Below, one piece after another: positions 1 through 12,824 of a stretch of 64,000 nt of DNA. How positions within the stretch are numbered: position 1 is the stretch's first letter; every line of letters starts with the position of its first letter. The translations under genes and the position numbers were made by a program. The notes beneath the pieces are model-generated. The model made no database searches. It saw nothing but the letters and a program-made list of their open reading frames with translations, and was not told the DNA's origin. Source of the DNA: Morchella semilibera (lineage: Eukaryota > Ascomycota > Pezizomycetes > Pezizales > Morchellaceae); contig WBVU01000009.1 in NCBI GenBank assembly GCA_009192285.1, positions 806,001-870,000 of the forward strand. The letters run 5' to 3'.

Positions 1-1087
1 TCAATGCACCCATTAATGATCCCGAGCGTCTCCAAGTGCAGCTCAATCGTACTCTCCTTGTCCAATTTCCCACTGTCACGGGCCTCGTTCTGCTCCTCAA
101 AGAACTCAAAGAACGACGGCCCATATTTGCCGCCATAGCTCTCGGCAAACAGATTGATACCCGTGTTGTTGGGATTATATTGCGGAAAGTTAGTAAGCCA
201 CGCCTGAAGGAAATGCCACGCGGTGCGAGCAGCGATGGCTGTAGTATTAGCAGTTGCATTCACGCCTGCGGAGGGGAAAGTTCCATTGAGAAGCATAATG
301 CGGTTGTAGAAATCTCCGTAGAGAGTATCGAACTCCCCGTCCGTGTAGCCTAGGTCCTGATAGGTTTGAAATTCGGGTGGTGCTGTGGTGCCCGTTATAT
401 ACTCGCCGCTTAAATCCAAGAGCGGAAGTGTGCCGTTTGTAGGGGTATCGTAAGAGTAACCAACTTTGTTGGGCTGTACAAATCGACAAATCATGAGCTA
501 TCACTCATACCCACGGTGATACGCAGTGATTCGAGAAAACACCAACCTGGTCCAAAAACAACATATTACTCGCCCGATCCCAGCCCCACTCCCTCGGCAC
601 CGTATGAATCGACTCCCTCCCCGCCTCCACCACCGTACACGGTCCCAACTCTGTAAACATCCCAATCATACTCGAGCTTCCTATTCCAGACACACACAAA
701 CTATATTAGCACTCTATACCCTCATCACCCTCAATCACCACAGAAAGATGCAAGCTCACCTGGCCCTCCATTCAACCATATCGTCAACGGCGCACTTTCT
801 GGGTTCTCCCTTGCCTCCACAAACCAGAAGAACGAATTGACTGGATACTCCTGGCTCACCTCCGGCGCGAGCGTATCTGGCGGCAAATGGATATACCCCG
901 TGAACTGCTTCTGGTCCGGGTTCTGCGTGGCACAGATGGCCGACGTTGGACTCTTGTAACGGACGACAATGTTCTCATTATAGGGCGTCTGGAGCTCAAG
1001 CTGGTCATTGACGGGCGGTGGATACCCGTACTGCGCGTGGACAAAGTTTGGGAGTGCTGCAGCAGCAGCAAGGATGAGAGGAAGCAT
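1..1087 (-). CDS. Serine carboxypeptidase (peptidase family S10), 5' part, truncated by the window edge
   Basis: Secreted or vacuolar serine carboxypeptidase that trims C-terminal residues. Three exons are visible: 1087..760, 680..547 and 473..1, continuing beyond the window. The start gives a signal peptide (MLPLILAAAAALPNFVHA). Joining exon 1 to exon 2 in phase makes the S10 oxyanion motif NGGPGSSS. Exon 3 starts PNKVGYSYDTP, completing the family block LDQPxxVGxSYD. The nucleophile motif is seen as AESYGGKYGP, with several N-glycosylation sequons before it. Introns are 79 and 73 nt with GT/AG ends. The catalytic Asp and His lie outside the window. Family assignment is firm; the vacuolar or secreted subclass is not resolved. 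Confidence 0.93.
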
Positions 1088-2495
1088 TCTTAGGTTATTG
1101 AGAGGAGTACTGGTGAGAGAAGGGGGTGGAGAGTGACAGGAGTGAAGGGGGGCGGGGGGTCAAGTCCTCTATTATAAGGTACCCCGGTTGCACACAGAGT
1201 CTAAGGAGCAAGCACGGGACGAGGCGCAGCGCAGCGCAGCTGAGACTGCGTTTGGCGGAGTTGGATGGCTTGCCAATGGTTGATTGGTTGGCTGGTCGTA
1301 TTAGTATTAGTTGATGATGATGATGAGGAGGAGGAGGAGGAGTGTCTAAGGCCACTCACCACCTTATTTCACACTGGACAGGTAGAATTATGTCAAACTG
1401 CATGTCGACGGGAAACCGGAGAGTAGAATAAACACCCTACACACTCTAAGTTTGTGTAACAGCCACCTGGTAGCACACACCTAAACCACGCCTACAATGT
1501 GGCAGGGTACATGTAGGCATGGATTCTGATAGGGTTCACTTGAAGGTTGCATCGACTCGCTGGGCTGAATGCCACGCAACAAACTTAATCGATGGATCCA
1601 AGGGGTCGTCGTCATTGGAAGGAAAACATGATATTTCCCAATACGGAATAGATGCTCTGCTTTGGCGCCTACATACATGTAATTAGAAGCAGGAAGAGCC
1701 ATATTCCTGAATCCCGCCGTCGATAACCTCCTGTAGTGTCACCGCTCGTATTCCCCTGACAACGAACGATGTTAGTTAACCGAACCTCATCCTCTGAACA
1801 TTGTCTACAGAATATTAAATGCGACGACCAGCCCGCTCACAGCTGTACTAGAAAGCTCTCTACCCCACACCCTCTACCCCACACCCTCTACCCCACACCC
1901 TCTACCCCACACTCTCTACCCCACACCCACGAGCCCAGAATTACTATACAAAAATCCAATATATCGCGACTCCAGCAACAACCACACCCCGAATCCGCCG
2001 ACCAGATGGACTTGGATTGCGATATGAGATTGGCTGAAGACGATTATGACATGACATTAGGGGAGAACACTTTGATTGAGAGGGGGCGTGGGCAGAACTA
2101 GAAAATAGGTCCGGGTCGATCACGGAAAAGTCACTTGAGCCCCAGTACACAGGATGCGGTGAAGTCGTTCTGGGTTTGGTTTAACAAGTGAAGCACCCCG
2201 TACCACCTGCCCATTCTCTTCTGAAAGACATGAGTTTCGGTATCTGACAGCTTGCGCATGAAACGCAATTTACGCACGAGTACGGACGCCCTGAGGCTAT
2301 TGACCATGGCAGAAATTCAACTATATCTGTTATATCGCCTGAGATCTTCCCCGCACGTTCAAGAAAAAGGGACGTCTCCATAGATCAACGGTAGAGGGTT
2401 TATTTGAAACCCTGTAAACGGTCTACTACAAATACACCTAGGTGCAATGTTGACCGGTCTAAGATCGGCCTTGAGCACACCAGGAAATTGTTAAG
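1088..2495. other. Intergenic spacer with promoter of the carboxypeptidase
   Basis: No gene is supported here. The first 300 bases upstream of the carboxypeptidase start are the likely promoter. The spacer also holds two TACATGTA palindromes (1508, 1674) and a 14-bp minisatellite near 1857-1928. Short open frames in this stretch show no recognisable protein features. Confidence 0.6.
1857..1928. repeat. Minisatellite, about 5 copies of a 14-bp unit
   Basis: Tandem copies of CTCTACCCCACACC lie head to tail. The fourth copy carries one substitution (CACT for CACC). The array is entirely intergenic. Confidence 0.9.
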
Positions 2496-3240
2496 ATGAC
2501 AGCCAATGCACAACAACTAGCAAAGAGGTTGAGAGCCAAGTCCAAGACACTCAGAGCAGCCAGCGTCCAAGATCCAGCCGGGCAAAAGGCATATCTTGCG
2601 TTGCAAAGGCGGCTTAACGCGCGCAAACGGGCCATAGAGCGCACAGAGTTTGACCGGACAGGAAAAGATTGGTTCAGCAACGTGGACTATGAAGGGGCAA
2701 AACTGCAACTTCATCAAAGTTTACTGCCGAGGAGCCCAATTTGTGTTCGTTGTAAACTGTAATTGCCGAATACTACAAGGGTGTAAGCAACAATATCGCG
2801 TAGGCAGATGCCTTACGAGCGCTCACCGGGCTATGTCGCCAAAAGCCCCAGATCCACGGCAACAGCGAACCAGGTCCAAACAGTCCCCGATCCACCACAG
2901 TGGGCCAGGTCCAGGAAATTCTCCAATTGATGACAGCAGTAAGCCAAATGCACGTAATCACCGCATTCGCAGGAGGAAGAAGGGACCGAGTGGGCCCAAA
3001 CAATGTCCCTTTTGTCTTGGCGACAGTGAGCTACAACAAACGGGTAGAGAACACAGTTTTCACTCGGAAGGGACACTTCGAAAACATACATGTAACTATT
3101 CACGCCGCGACATCGACATCCATATTAGCTCCAAGGAGCCTGTCATGTGCCCTTTCGGCGTGTGCCTATATGTATTGGATGAAGGCGAGCACCTAAAGAG
3201 TCACTTTTACAGCGAGAATTATATCAGACTTTATGTGTAA
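2496..3240 (+). pseudogene. Remnant of a DUF3435 (FluG-like/Starship captain-type) protein, C-terminal part only
   Basis: Two overlapping frames (2496-2762 and 2650-3240) together resemble the C-terminus of DUF3435 proteins, the family that includes the tyrosine recombinases of fungal Starship elements. The first has the charged segment typical just after the recombinase domain (ALQRRLNARKRAIERTEF ... FSNVDYEG). The second ends in the paired zinc-finger-like tail, CPFCLGD ... LRKHTC ... CPFGVCLYVL ... HLKSHF. The catalytic recombinase domain is not present upstream, the frame is broken, and no partner element genes are seen. I read it as a decayed fragment. The family match rests on remembered motif order, so it is moderately certain. 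Confidence 0.55.
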
Positions 3241-6200
3241 ACCACCGGTCCTGTGGGTTAATGTCACTTGTCCCGTAGAATCCATTTCCGTTTACCTTTA
3301 TCCAAACCTTGTTACTTTAGTTTCCATTTGTTATGTAACTAAATGTACTCAATACCAAATAGATTGTATGTCAAGTGTTTATGACAATGCGAGTGATAAT
3401 GTGTGATGAAGATAAATGATGCCGGAACAGACGTACGGAAGATCCCACAGGCGACAAACGGGAACATTTTTGGAGCGCTAGAAAGATGACTTGATAATAT
3501 ATATTTAGTGTATGTTGCAATTGGGCCATAACACAAGGAAGAAATTCATGATAAATAAACGACAGACGCACGGAAGATTTCGCAGGCGAGAATCGGGGGG
3601 ACAGATAATGTAATGCATATTGTCCAACGTAAGGATTCACACTCGATGGGCTCGAGAGCGCGGGAAGTTTAGATTACAATTGTGGCAGTGGGCATAACAA
3701 GAGGAAGGCATGTAGAAGACACTAGAGTATTTTACTCAGAAAGTCTACAGCGAGACAGAACCAACATCGCCAACACGTAACGCGAACGAAAGAGAACACA
3801 TATGTGCTTATGCGGACATGATATAAGTAGAGCAAGGCTCGGCGTAAATAAGAAACTATTGCGAAGAGGTGGCAAAAAGAAAGATGATAATAAAAATTTG
3901 CAAACAGATCACGTGCACGGGATGCGTGAAGAAAGATAGTCATTAACAATTGGATTCGAAGCGATACAGAACGGAAAGTTAAGTTATATCAGTGCATCCA
4001 ACTGACGGATCAGGGGCATCCCCCTTCTTGAGTTTTAAAATACGGCCTGTGTAGACCTTTCCCAAGTTGGTTTCGATTTGGGCGCGATTGGTGGCTTTGC
4101 TTTTGGGGCGACGCCAGACGCCATTTGACGAACTAGTGGCAGGACAATGTTCTACGCATCCACCATATAGTGGAGTGCTACTTCCACATAAGCCATATAG
4201 ACTATAATCGTGGACCACATAAGCCATATGACTATATGCGTGATGTGTGTGTGCTTGCAATATCAGGCACGATATACCCACTCGAGATATTTTCGAAAGG
4301 ATACGTGGGGACATATACGGGCCTAGCCTGGCCGTCCACTTCTTTAGCAGCTCGCCAGCGCGTTTACTGCGTTGCGGATGGGTGACGTCTTGGTTATATA
4401 TAGCGATGCCCACGCAAGCTAGCGTTGTCTACGGCTTGTTACAAAAAGGTGTGTATGTCCCAGCACGGGGCGGTTGGTCAAATGCGCCTAGAATATTGTT
4501 GGTAGACATTGTAGAAAAAAAATTGGGGGGTGAAGTACTCTAGTCAGGGGAAGAGGGTGTTGTAGGGCGTAGCTGCGAGTTCAGGGTCAGGGTTACTGGC
4601 ACTAAGAGCTGGCACTAGGAAAAGAAGTCCCCCACGCACCCACAGTCCTGCCACGGCCTATTTTCCTACTATGTTGTTAAAGCATATAAGGACCCTATTT
4701 CTGTACCTAGAGTAAACAAGCGAACACCACATATATACTGTGGGTCAAGCCATGTGATTGTGCGATAAGATGCGTTAAGCGCCATAAGCGAAGGATCAGG
4801 ACACGAGGATCCCACCTTTCCTTCTCCAAGAAGACCGCTGACCTCGAGATCTATCTTTTGAACGATGCCGGCCTGATCGAGCCAAACGAAGGTCTCACTC
4901 GCTCCAAGGCTGCCTTCGGACCCGGGAGTTGATTGAGTGAATGGCGGCGCGTAGTAAAAGGAGGGTGGCTCCGGCGACACAGGCCCTGGAACCTTTCGGT
5001 CGTGCCATTTTCATATTGACATTTCCTTAGTTGTTGCGTGTGTGATGGTTTTGGGTAGCCTTACTACGTCTGGATCCGTGCCCTGGGGAAAATGATCTGA
5101 TGGAAATAAGCTTTGCCAAGAAGTATGCCGACCCCTGTGGCGCGTGATCCACCGCACAGGATGTTACACCACAGCCAAAGGCACCGCGCGGGTATCCAAC
5201 CAGCGCACGCGCGCAACCAGACAGTATGTAGTACAAGTATCCCCCCGCCCATAGACTGTTAGATTGAAATTCTCTACCGATGAAACGATTGTTCAAACCA
5301 CCAGGCCAACAAAAGAAAGCCGAGAATCGGAGTCGCCACAGTACAAAAGAAGACAAAGTTCAAACCATCGGATCAACAAAAGCCGCCAGGGCCACACGCA
5401 TATAAAAGTCTACAAACAAAAATAAATACCATAAAGATGCACCTAGACCAAACATTGAGACGCAATCCAAACTCAGATCCAACTTCAGGTAGTGCGGTGA
5501 TATTTGTGGATGACAGTGTGGTGGTGCTTAGGGACGGTGCAAGGCGACAGGGGAAAGCCGAGTCGGATGGACTGGGCCAGAAGACACCTAGCTCCAAGCA
5601 TGTCGGGACTGCCGCAGGTGTACGGCTAGCGGGTGTTGCTGTACAAAGTCCCAGTGCTGTTCAGGACAGTCAGTACCTGTAGTGGCTAGATAAAGGTCGG
5701 TAGACGTTCAAGAAGGGGCGTAAGTCGCTGTTTGGTTGGACGGCATCGGACTGTGAGTCACTGGGGAATCAGACCAAGTTCCCACCCTGTGATGGGGAGC
5801 ATGTCTCGCATCATGAGCAAGCACTCGTTCAATCATAAACACTCACTCGGTTTCTTTGGCAGGTTCTTTTGTAGCCATCCTTTTTTTTTTTTTTACAGGA
5901 GGGATAGCACGCACTCCCAATTGGCAATAGGACTCTCAAGAAGCCGATCTAAAAATTCATCAATGTGCATGTATCGCAATCTATTTTTTAGTGTCCCCCA
6001 GTGCTGGTGGTGGATTGGTAGCCAGGAACGATGCAATTAGAAAACTACATGTATCTCATATTAATCACCCAGGTTAGGGGTTATTCTCTAATCTGTTATT
6101 CCGCGCCGTATGTTAGGAATTCAATGCCAAGACAGGCGCCAAGTTATTCCTATTCAAGCAAGTTACAGGGTGACATAAATTCGCCATACTAGAGAAGGAA

Positions 6201-7070
6201 GGTAGGCAGAGTGCCTTACCTTTACTGGCTTAATGCCTGACCATACCGATGCCCTACTCGTACTATATCACGAAATCTCACTCACATACCAAGAATAGTA
6301 AGCTTATCTTATCCCAAACCCTAGCCACAAATCGCTAACGTCACCCTCCACACTCCCATAAGCGAGGTCTTGGCATGAAGGATCAGGGGGCTGGTTACAC
6401 ACATACAACGACACACAACCTCCAAGCTAAATAAATGGACCCTGCGATACTCAACGACAGTCGTTCGCAGCTAGAATCGGGTTTGGCGTCTACTATCGCC
6501 AAATAGCCTTAAAGCTATGCCTCCGCTCGTGATATTTTTCCATCGCACAGAGGGACGCTGTGGAGTCTCATGCTAACTTGTTGCCTGTGTCGTTAAGTGG
6601 TACATGTACCTACATACCATCTCGTAGTACTGCTTAAGGCCCCTCCTCCTTACCTCTATAGCTAGATACATGTACCCCCGTGCCCACCTCATAGACTCCC
6701 AATTCCCCGAGATGCAGCCGCAAACAGCAACGGTCTAAGACAGGGGCTCACCTCGCGCCATAGCATGTCTCTCCCCACCCCCCACCCCCCCACCCCCCCC
6801 CCTCTGCGCTGATCACTCCCCGTTCCCTCATTGCGCGATCTACAACGTCATCGTCCCTTCTTTCCATCGATATCGGCCTCACGTCTATCCGAACCGTCGA
6901 GGCTTAAATCCCATTTCTCTTCAAATACTCCTCTGACCTGTCCCCGTCCTGTACATACCAGTAACACACTAATACCAATATCAACCTCCTCCTCCTCCTC
7001 CAAACAAACTAAACTACCAAAAATCTATTAAAAACAGCTTTAGACTACATAAAACAAAATCTAGTTGAAA
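3241..7070. other. Long intergenic region without a supported gene
   Basis: About 3.8 kb between the DUF3435 remnant and the DUF1295 gene. A minus-strand open frame at 4669-4980 and the one at 3979-4413 are of modest length but match nothing I recognise. An imperfect 31-bp tandem duplication lies at 4183-4236, a T-run at 5880-5894, TACATGTA palindromes at 6046, 6601 and 6667, and a C-rich low-complexity tract at 6775-6803. The last 250 bases are CT-rich, typical of a fungal promoter and leader. Confidence 0.5.
4183..4236. repeat. Imperfect tandem duplication
   Basis: The string CCACATAAGCCATAT followed by ACTATA occurs twice, about 31-32 bp apart. Confidence 0.7.
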
Positions 7071-8114
7071 ATGCCTCTATTCTCCTCTCTCAATCCCGCA
7101 CTGCGCACACTCCTACCCACCATAGGCTTCATCTATATGCTCCAAGCTGCCGCCGCCATTCCCTCAATCTTCTTCCAGACCGAGCGCTACTACGACCTCT
7201 CTGGGTCTCTTACATATCTCTCCTGCACAGCGCTATCTCTCTACTTCCCCGCATACCGAGCCCGAAGCCTTGCTGCCGCAAAGGGACTTCCAATACCAGT
7301 ATGGCCTAAAATCACCGACTTTCACCCTCGGCAGCTGATACTGAGCGGACTCACTGCACTGTGGGCGGTTAGACGTACGTTTCCTACCTGACCTACTCCT
7401 TTCCCAATTGTGGACCACTAACCGTGTCAACGATCGATAGTTGGCAGCTTCCTATTCAATCGCGTGCTACAAGACGGCAGGGATTCGCGCTTTGACAAGA
7501 TCAAGAAAAACGTACCTCTCCTCGCATCCTCACTCCCCTTCACTCTCATGTCTGCCTACTAACATACACCCTAGCCTACTAGGTTCGGCATTGCCTTCTT
7601 CGCGCAAGCCACCTGGATCACACTCGTCTCCCTCCCCATCATCGCCACCAACAGCCTCCCCCCCACCTCTCTCCCCCGTCTCTCCACCGGTGACTACCTC
7701 GGCCTCACGCTCTGGGTCAGTGGCTTCCTCCTCGAGGTTGCCTCCGACCGCCAAAAGTCCGCTTGGGTCTCTGCCAAGCGCCAGAAAAAGCACAGCGAGG
7801 ATTTTCTCCATAGTGGCCTATGGGCGCTGAGTAGGCATCCAAATTATGCCGGAGAGGCGACGCTATGGATCGGCAGCTCTATCATTGCCGGTGTTGGTGG
7901 AGGGCTGGCCGGAGGTGTGGGCGCTCAGTTCTACGGGGGTGCGGCCGCAGGCGCGCTGATAGCTGCGGTGAGCCCAATGTTTACGTATTTCTTGCTGACG
8001 AGGGTATCTGGGGTGCCATTGTCGGAGAGGAAGTATGATTCGAAGTTTGGCGGGAGGAAGGACTATGAGATGTGGAAGAAGAATACACCCATATTCTGGC
8101 CAAAGCTGTTTTAG
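7071..8114 (+). CDS. DUF1295 (steroid 5-alpha-reductase-like) multi-pass membrane protein
   Basis: Predicted 304-residue polytopic membrane protein of the DUF1295 family, which is related to steroid oxidoreductases and isoprenylcysteine methyltransferases. Exons are 7071..7374, 7441..7511 and 7575..8114. Phases agree throughout, and the third exon must begin at CCTACT so that the joined protein reads FDKIKKNPTRFGIAFFAQA, a conserved family stretch. The C-terminal half carries the family signature GLWALSRHPNYAGEATLW, followed by two hydrophobic segments and KYDSKFGGRKDYEMWKKNTP. The start is the ATG at 7071, preceded by an A-rich leader. Enzyme activity and substrate are unknown; membrane location is inferred from at least six hydrophobic segments. 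Confidence 0.9.
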
Positions 8115-11100
8115 TCTCGCCTCCTCCTTGCGCTTGATTAGTTAGTCTCTTAGTTCTTCTTGTGATACTTGGTTCTTTTTTTCGGTTTGAAATAGTATAT
8201 TGCGCCAAGGTGTACAGCTTCCGTAATTGAAAAACCAAAATCTGGTTTATTGGCAGACATAGTCGAGCGAGTGATATCTAGTGACGGTAGGCCTGTAATA
8301 TTGTTGTCGTTGACCCACTAACTATATGCAAGGCCCTATACTAAACAACCGCGCCCATAGAATTAATATTCAATCAATCCCGCTTTCGCTTCATTCCTAC
8401 CTTTAAATTAAACCGATACAAAAAAAAAATCCGTTATTTATCATGGCGAATCAAAAACCAAGACGGGAAAGCGAATAGCTGCTTGTTGGTTCAATGTTTC
8501 ACGACACAATCGATTGCCAAGTTAACCTTACACAAGGTAAGTAACGATCAGTAGGTACTAATTTGGGAGCTGCAACTGCTACCAAAATCCCATAGCCTAT
8601 TGAGATTATAATTGTAAGGTATGTAGGAGACAAAACGCGGAGTCTAGGATAATATGGCGAATAGGTTAAGGTATCCTCGGTGTTTTCGTGCCTCTGGACG
8701 TGTCCGTTTCCGGCAGTGTGGTAGCTATTTGGGGATATTCGTGACTGCACCATTGTTGGCGCAGCTGTATATCAAACGATAAGGAGGGGTCGAATGGGTA
8801 CCATAGTATACATAACTATACAATATTTCCTAGCCTGGTGATACAATCAGATTCAGGGTCCCCAGGTTTGGTGATACCGTTACCTAGAAGGGGTAAGATT
8901 TGAGCTAAATCTCCTTGTTGCAAAATTTCCATTGGCCGTTGCACTTTCCTTCAAGGCAACAATCTCACCAAATCTAGGGAGCACCGGATCTGTGGATTTC
9001 ACCAGGCTGGGGAATAGTTGATAACCTGTAGCTAGTGATCTGCAGCGGGGTGGGTTCTATTGGCCCCCTTGAAAATTAAATCTTCTGCCGCTACATACAC
9101 ATCGCGCAACCAAGCCACGGCGCCTGGCTGCATGAGCATCTTGGGGCGGCTCGGATGTGTTCCTAAGGGAACTAGATTTATCCTATGGAGTCTTTTTTTC
9201 GAGCGCTGGTTTATGTAGAGTGGCTGGGCCGTGGATAGCGAGGTGGGCGGTTAGCTGGGCTGTTTAGCTGCTTGAAGTGGTGATAGCTGGTTGCTAGAAA
9301 TACATGTACTCACCAGGAGGTTCAGAGTAGAGTACATGTATGTCACTCGGAGGTACACACGCGGTTCATATACATTAGTACATGTAATCACTCTTAATTC
9401 AAGACTGACTTCGGGTCTCCGCTCGGGAAGTACAAGGAATATTCCACAAGGACGCTGCCAATTCAACTGGCGATTTAGAAAACTGCTTGAACCAAGTCAA
9501 TTTATGGGATAAGAGACGAAGGTAAGCGGAATTAACAATTCAAGAGTCTTACCAAACTTAAATATACATAAACTTAATAGAGCACGTACCACCACCTTAT
9601 ATGGTGTAAGGTTACACTTATCTTATGATACGCGACTCATACGTACGTTATCTAGCCTAAACAACTCTCCAGCTATTTAATCGGTGGTCGAGTGATCATC
9701 CGTGACGAATTTATTGTGTCATTCTGGGAGCCCAGCAGGGACGGAGGACGCCCCCTTTTTATTGAAAGGGGATATTAGAATCAAGATTTTGCAAAGATAA
9801 AAGCAGCGTCCCCTCCTCCTATAAGGGGAGCGTCTCCGTCCCTTGCGCCCCGAAGACGGGATTTAAGGCTTACGGTGCCATCCGCACATGCAAATATAAC
9901 CACCACGCCGAGAACCCAATATACAGCCCCCAGGTACGTACGTATTTGTCGCCGGCCAAGACCTCTAGATTATTATCGGTTGAAAGTTGTGGATACCACT
10001 TGTAATGTCATGAGAGGACTCAAGGTAAAGTTCATATTCTCATAGATTGCGAAGCCTTATATAGCTCGCTTTTTTATATCTCTGGTCCTAACCCATAGGG
10101 GAAAAAAATATGACTTATCCTATTTCTTGGAAGTGATATTAGAATAACTTAAAAACTGGCTCGGCAGGCGCCGATAATGCCAGTCAAGCGCTATTATTTG
10201 CTAATTAGGGGCTCGTGACCGCTAAAGAGCCGCAACTTTCAAGACATGGTAGCGACGTGGGGGGTATCTGCAGTGCGTCTACCCCGGACGATCTGCCTAG
10301 GGGTTTTTGCCGAATCCCCGCGAATCGTTTTGTGGTCAAATACGGTCAAAGCGCTGGTCGTCTTCTCAACCCGGGAGAAGAAAATGTCCCCACGATCGTT
10401 CTGAGCGTAGGATAAAATATAGCATCAGTATCCATGTCGGGGATATTCTAGTTACACACAGAAAGTGAATTTTTTGGGTGGCTATGGAATTAGATAGCTA
10501 CATGTAGGTACATAGTAGTTAAGTGATCTTTAAAGGGTCTTTCTGGGAGGTGATTCGCCTGGTTCGCCAAGAAATGACTCATGTGGGTAACTTCAGGAGA
10601 ACAAAAGAAAATGTGCCGAGTGATTTTTTGTGATCGAGTGGGACATCATCGTATGAGATTCAAGTGAGGCATGGGACATTTTATAAGCTTATCTGGGTGC
10701 CTCTTGGGCGATATGATTTAAACAGCAGTTTAGCGGTAAATACGTATATTGAAACCCTCTTTAAACTAATTTGATAGTCTGATATCGGTGAGCTCATATT
10801 GCCTAGATGAGTTGGCGCAGAATGAAGAGGCATATGACAGGTTGGCGCTGTTGGCCGTTGAGAATGCTGTGGTATGGTTATCTTGATGAGTGCCGGGAGC
10901 CGAGGTAGGTATAATGCCGCTGCCGGCACTCTCTTGGCTCGGCCATAAAAATTCATCGCCCTTTTGACTTTTTTCGGAGAGCAAATAATAATAATGAAAG
11001 TCTAGAGGTTGCTCCTAGTTACCCGGATTATCATTGTTCCTGAAACTACAGACACCCATGTACCTGCTGGTTGTCATTGCTGGTCGCTCCTATACGTTCA

Positions 11101-12720
11101 AGTGGGGGTTCTCATTAGACTATCTGGATTCCGCCCTCCAATTTCGAGTCCCCACGGGTTTTTGTGGTTTGCCTACCGATATTCACAATCCGAAATTAAT
11201 TTTCACGGGGTTTTCGCTAGATCTTTTCCCGCCAGCCAGAATCCGGACCGATGACTAGCTAGCCGGAGGCGACAAGAGAGACGGATATTTTCAGCGCAAT
11301 CATTTCCTATTCGGCACTTATTCATCGCCGATGTCTGCGGGCCATATCAAGATGTTGTATAGCGTGGGGGAGTTATTACTTTTCTCAATGCCAGGACAGC
11401 CATTTAACGGCTTTAGGGCACAGAGGTGGTTTCGACTTATCAATGAGTAGATACGCATGTTTCCCCCGTGGATAGTATGAATGATTTCGTAGCACCATTG
11501 GACGATGCAAGGGACCAAGACATTCAAAACCGCCGATATTTGGGATCAAGCAAGGTTAGGGTTCATATTATTAACATCAATGTTTATTTACCTGGGGGGG
11601 GGGGTGTCTGATTTTGCTGACGAACAATTTGACGATTTTATCTAGGCCGTTTGGCAAGAGATTTTCAGCCAACTGGAAAAGACGAAGGCGAGGCGAAAAT
11701 ACCTTAGCAACAAAGGGGGGGCGACAGGGCAAAATTGGCAGTTTGTAGGGTTGGGATTACCGGGTATGGCTAGTTTGGGCCTAGAGGAGATGGTCGTTGC
11801 TGCTGCTGTTGCTGCGAGTGGAGACGGAGGAACATCCTCGCCTGTGGTGCTGCTGGTCCCATTTCATTTTCAGCGTTTGCCTCGCATATCTGTTCCCCTC
11901 ACTCTTGATTGCGTTGTGATTCTTCTAGTTCTGTTATGTATATTACAGACTTTTGATCTCAGGGCTAGTATTCTGTTGGTTATCTTCACTGACGACACGA
12001 GGAGGTTGAAAGATCGTTGAAGTGAGGGATCAACAAGCAAAACAGTACGAGAGCGAATAAGCCGAATCCTTGCGGGAAAACTTTGAGAGGGAGATATAGA
12101 GAGAAGACCAAGAGGAGAGGAGATAGGGACGAATATTTGAAAGGAAGGGCAGGGAGAAGGAAATCACAAATCCAACCGTCTGCATACACCTCAAAAGCCG
12201 TAATCGACTGTCTCCTGCAGTGCCGCAGCACACCAGCAGCGGCATCTTTCTCCCCTCCTCGTTCTCCTCCGTCACCAACACCACTTGCAGTGGCATACCC
12301 ATACCTCCCACCCCCCCTTTCCAGTCTTTCGTTTCTCGTTTCTCTTCCTTGCCTCGTTGCTCGGCGCCAGCCAGCGGATTCCTCCATCACACACTCTCTC
12401 ACTCAACACAACACCCCTCCCACTTCCCAATACCCTACTCTCCGATAACCACTCTTTTGGATACTTTCTTTCTCACCTACTCTATACCATCGCGGAGAGG
12501 CCGAGAAGCGTCCCGTTATCTCAACAACGCAACCATTTCATCATCAACTTCTAGATCAAAGAGTCGTTGATACCTACTCTAGACGTATACGACGAATTCT
12601 CGGGGCCCTTTCGCTTTTTCATCGAAAACGAGCCCTGTATTCCCGAGAGACCGTTTCGCTCTCTTCCTCTGTACGGCGATAAAAAGAAACGATACCATTC
12701 CCACCCTCTAATCTCGTTCC
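8115..12720. other. Long intergenic region and cdc4 leader
   Basis: About 4.6 kb with no supported gene. It holds four TACATGTA palindromes (9301, 9333, 9379, 10499), a 107-bp inverted repeat (9737-9843) and a G-run near 11592. From about 12060 to 12720 the plus strand becomes strongly CT-rich, which fits a long promoter or 5' leader for the downstream F-box gene. Open frames here, such as 12083-12570, are by-products of that pyrimidine bias. Confidence 0.5.
9737..9843. repeat. 107-bp hairpin / short terminal inverted-repeat element
   Basis: The left arm starts AGGGACGGAGGACGCCCCC and the right arm ends GGGGAGCGTCTCCGTCCCT. The arms are near-perfect reverse complements over about 20 bp, with AAAGGGG/CCCCT inside. 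No clear target duplication flanks it. It may be a MITE remnant or a structured transcript. Confidence 0.6.
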
Positions 12721-12786
12721 ATGGAACCACCATCAGCACCCCATGTACATAACTCACTTAGGCGGAACAGCCGTCATCACCAACAG

Positions 12787-12824
<38 letters not shown>

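Noticed and set aside
4669-4980. Minus-strand 103-residue frame with a passing lectin-like look (ETFVWLDQAGIVQ)
   Set aside because: No repeat structure or flanking exons could be found to support a fungal lectin or any other family.
12083-12570. Overlapping Ser/Pro-rich open frames upstream of cdc4
   Set aside because: All three frames stay open because the leader is CT-rich; none has a protein signature.
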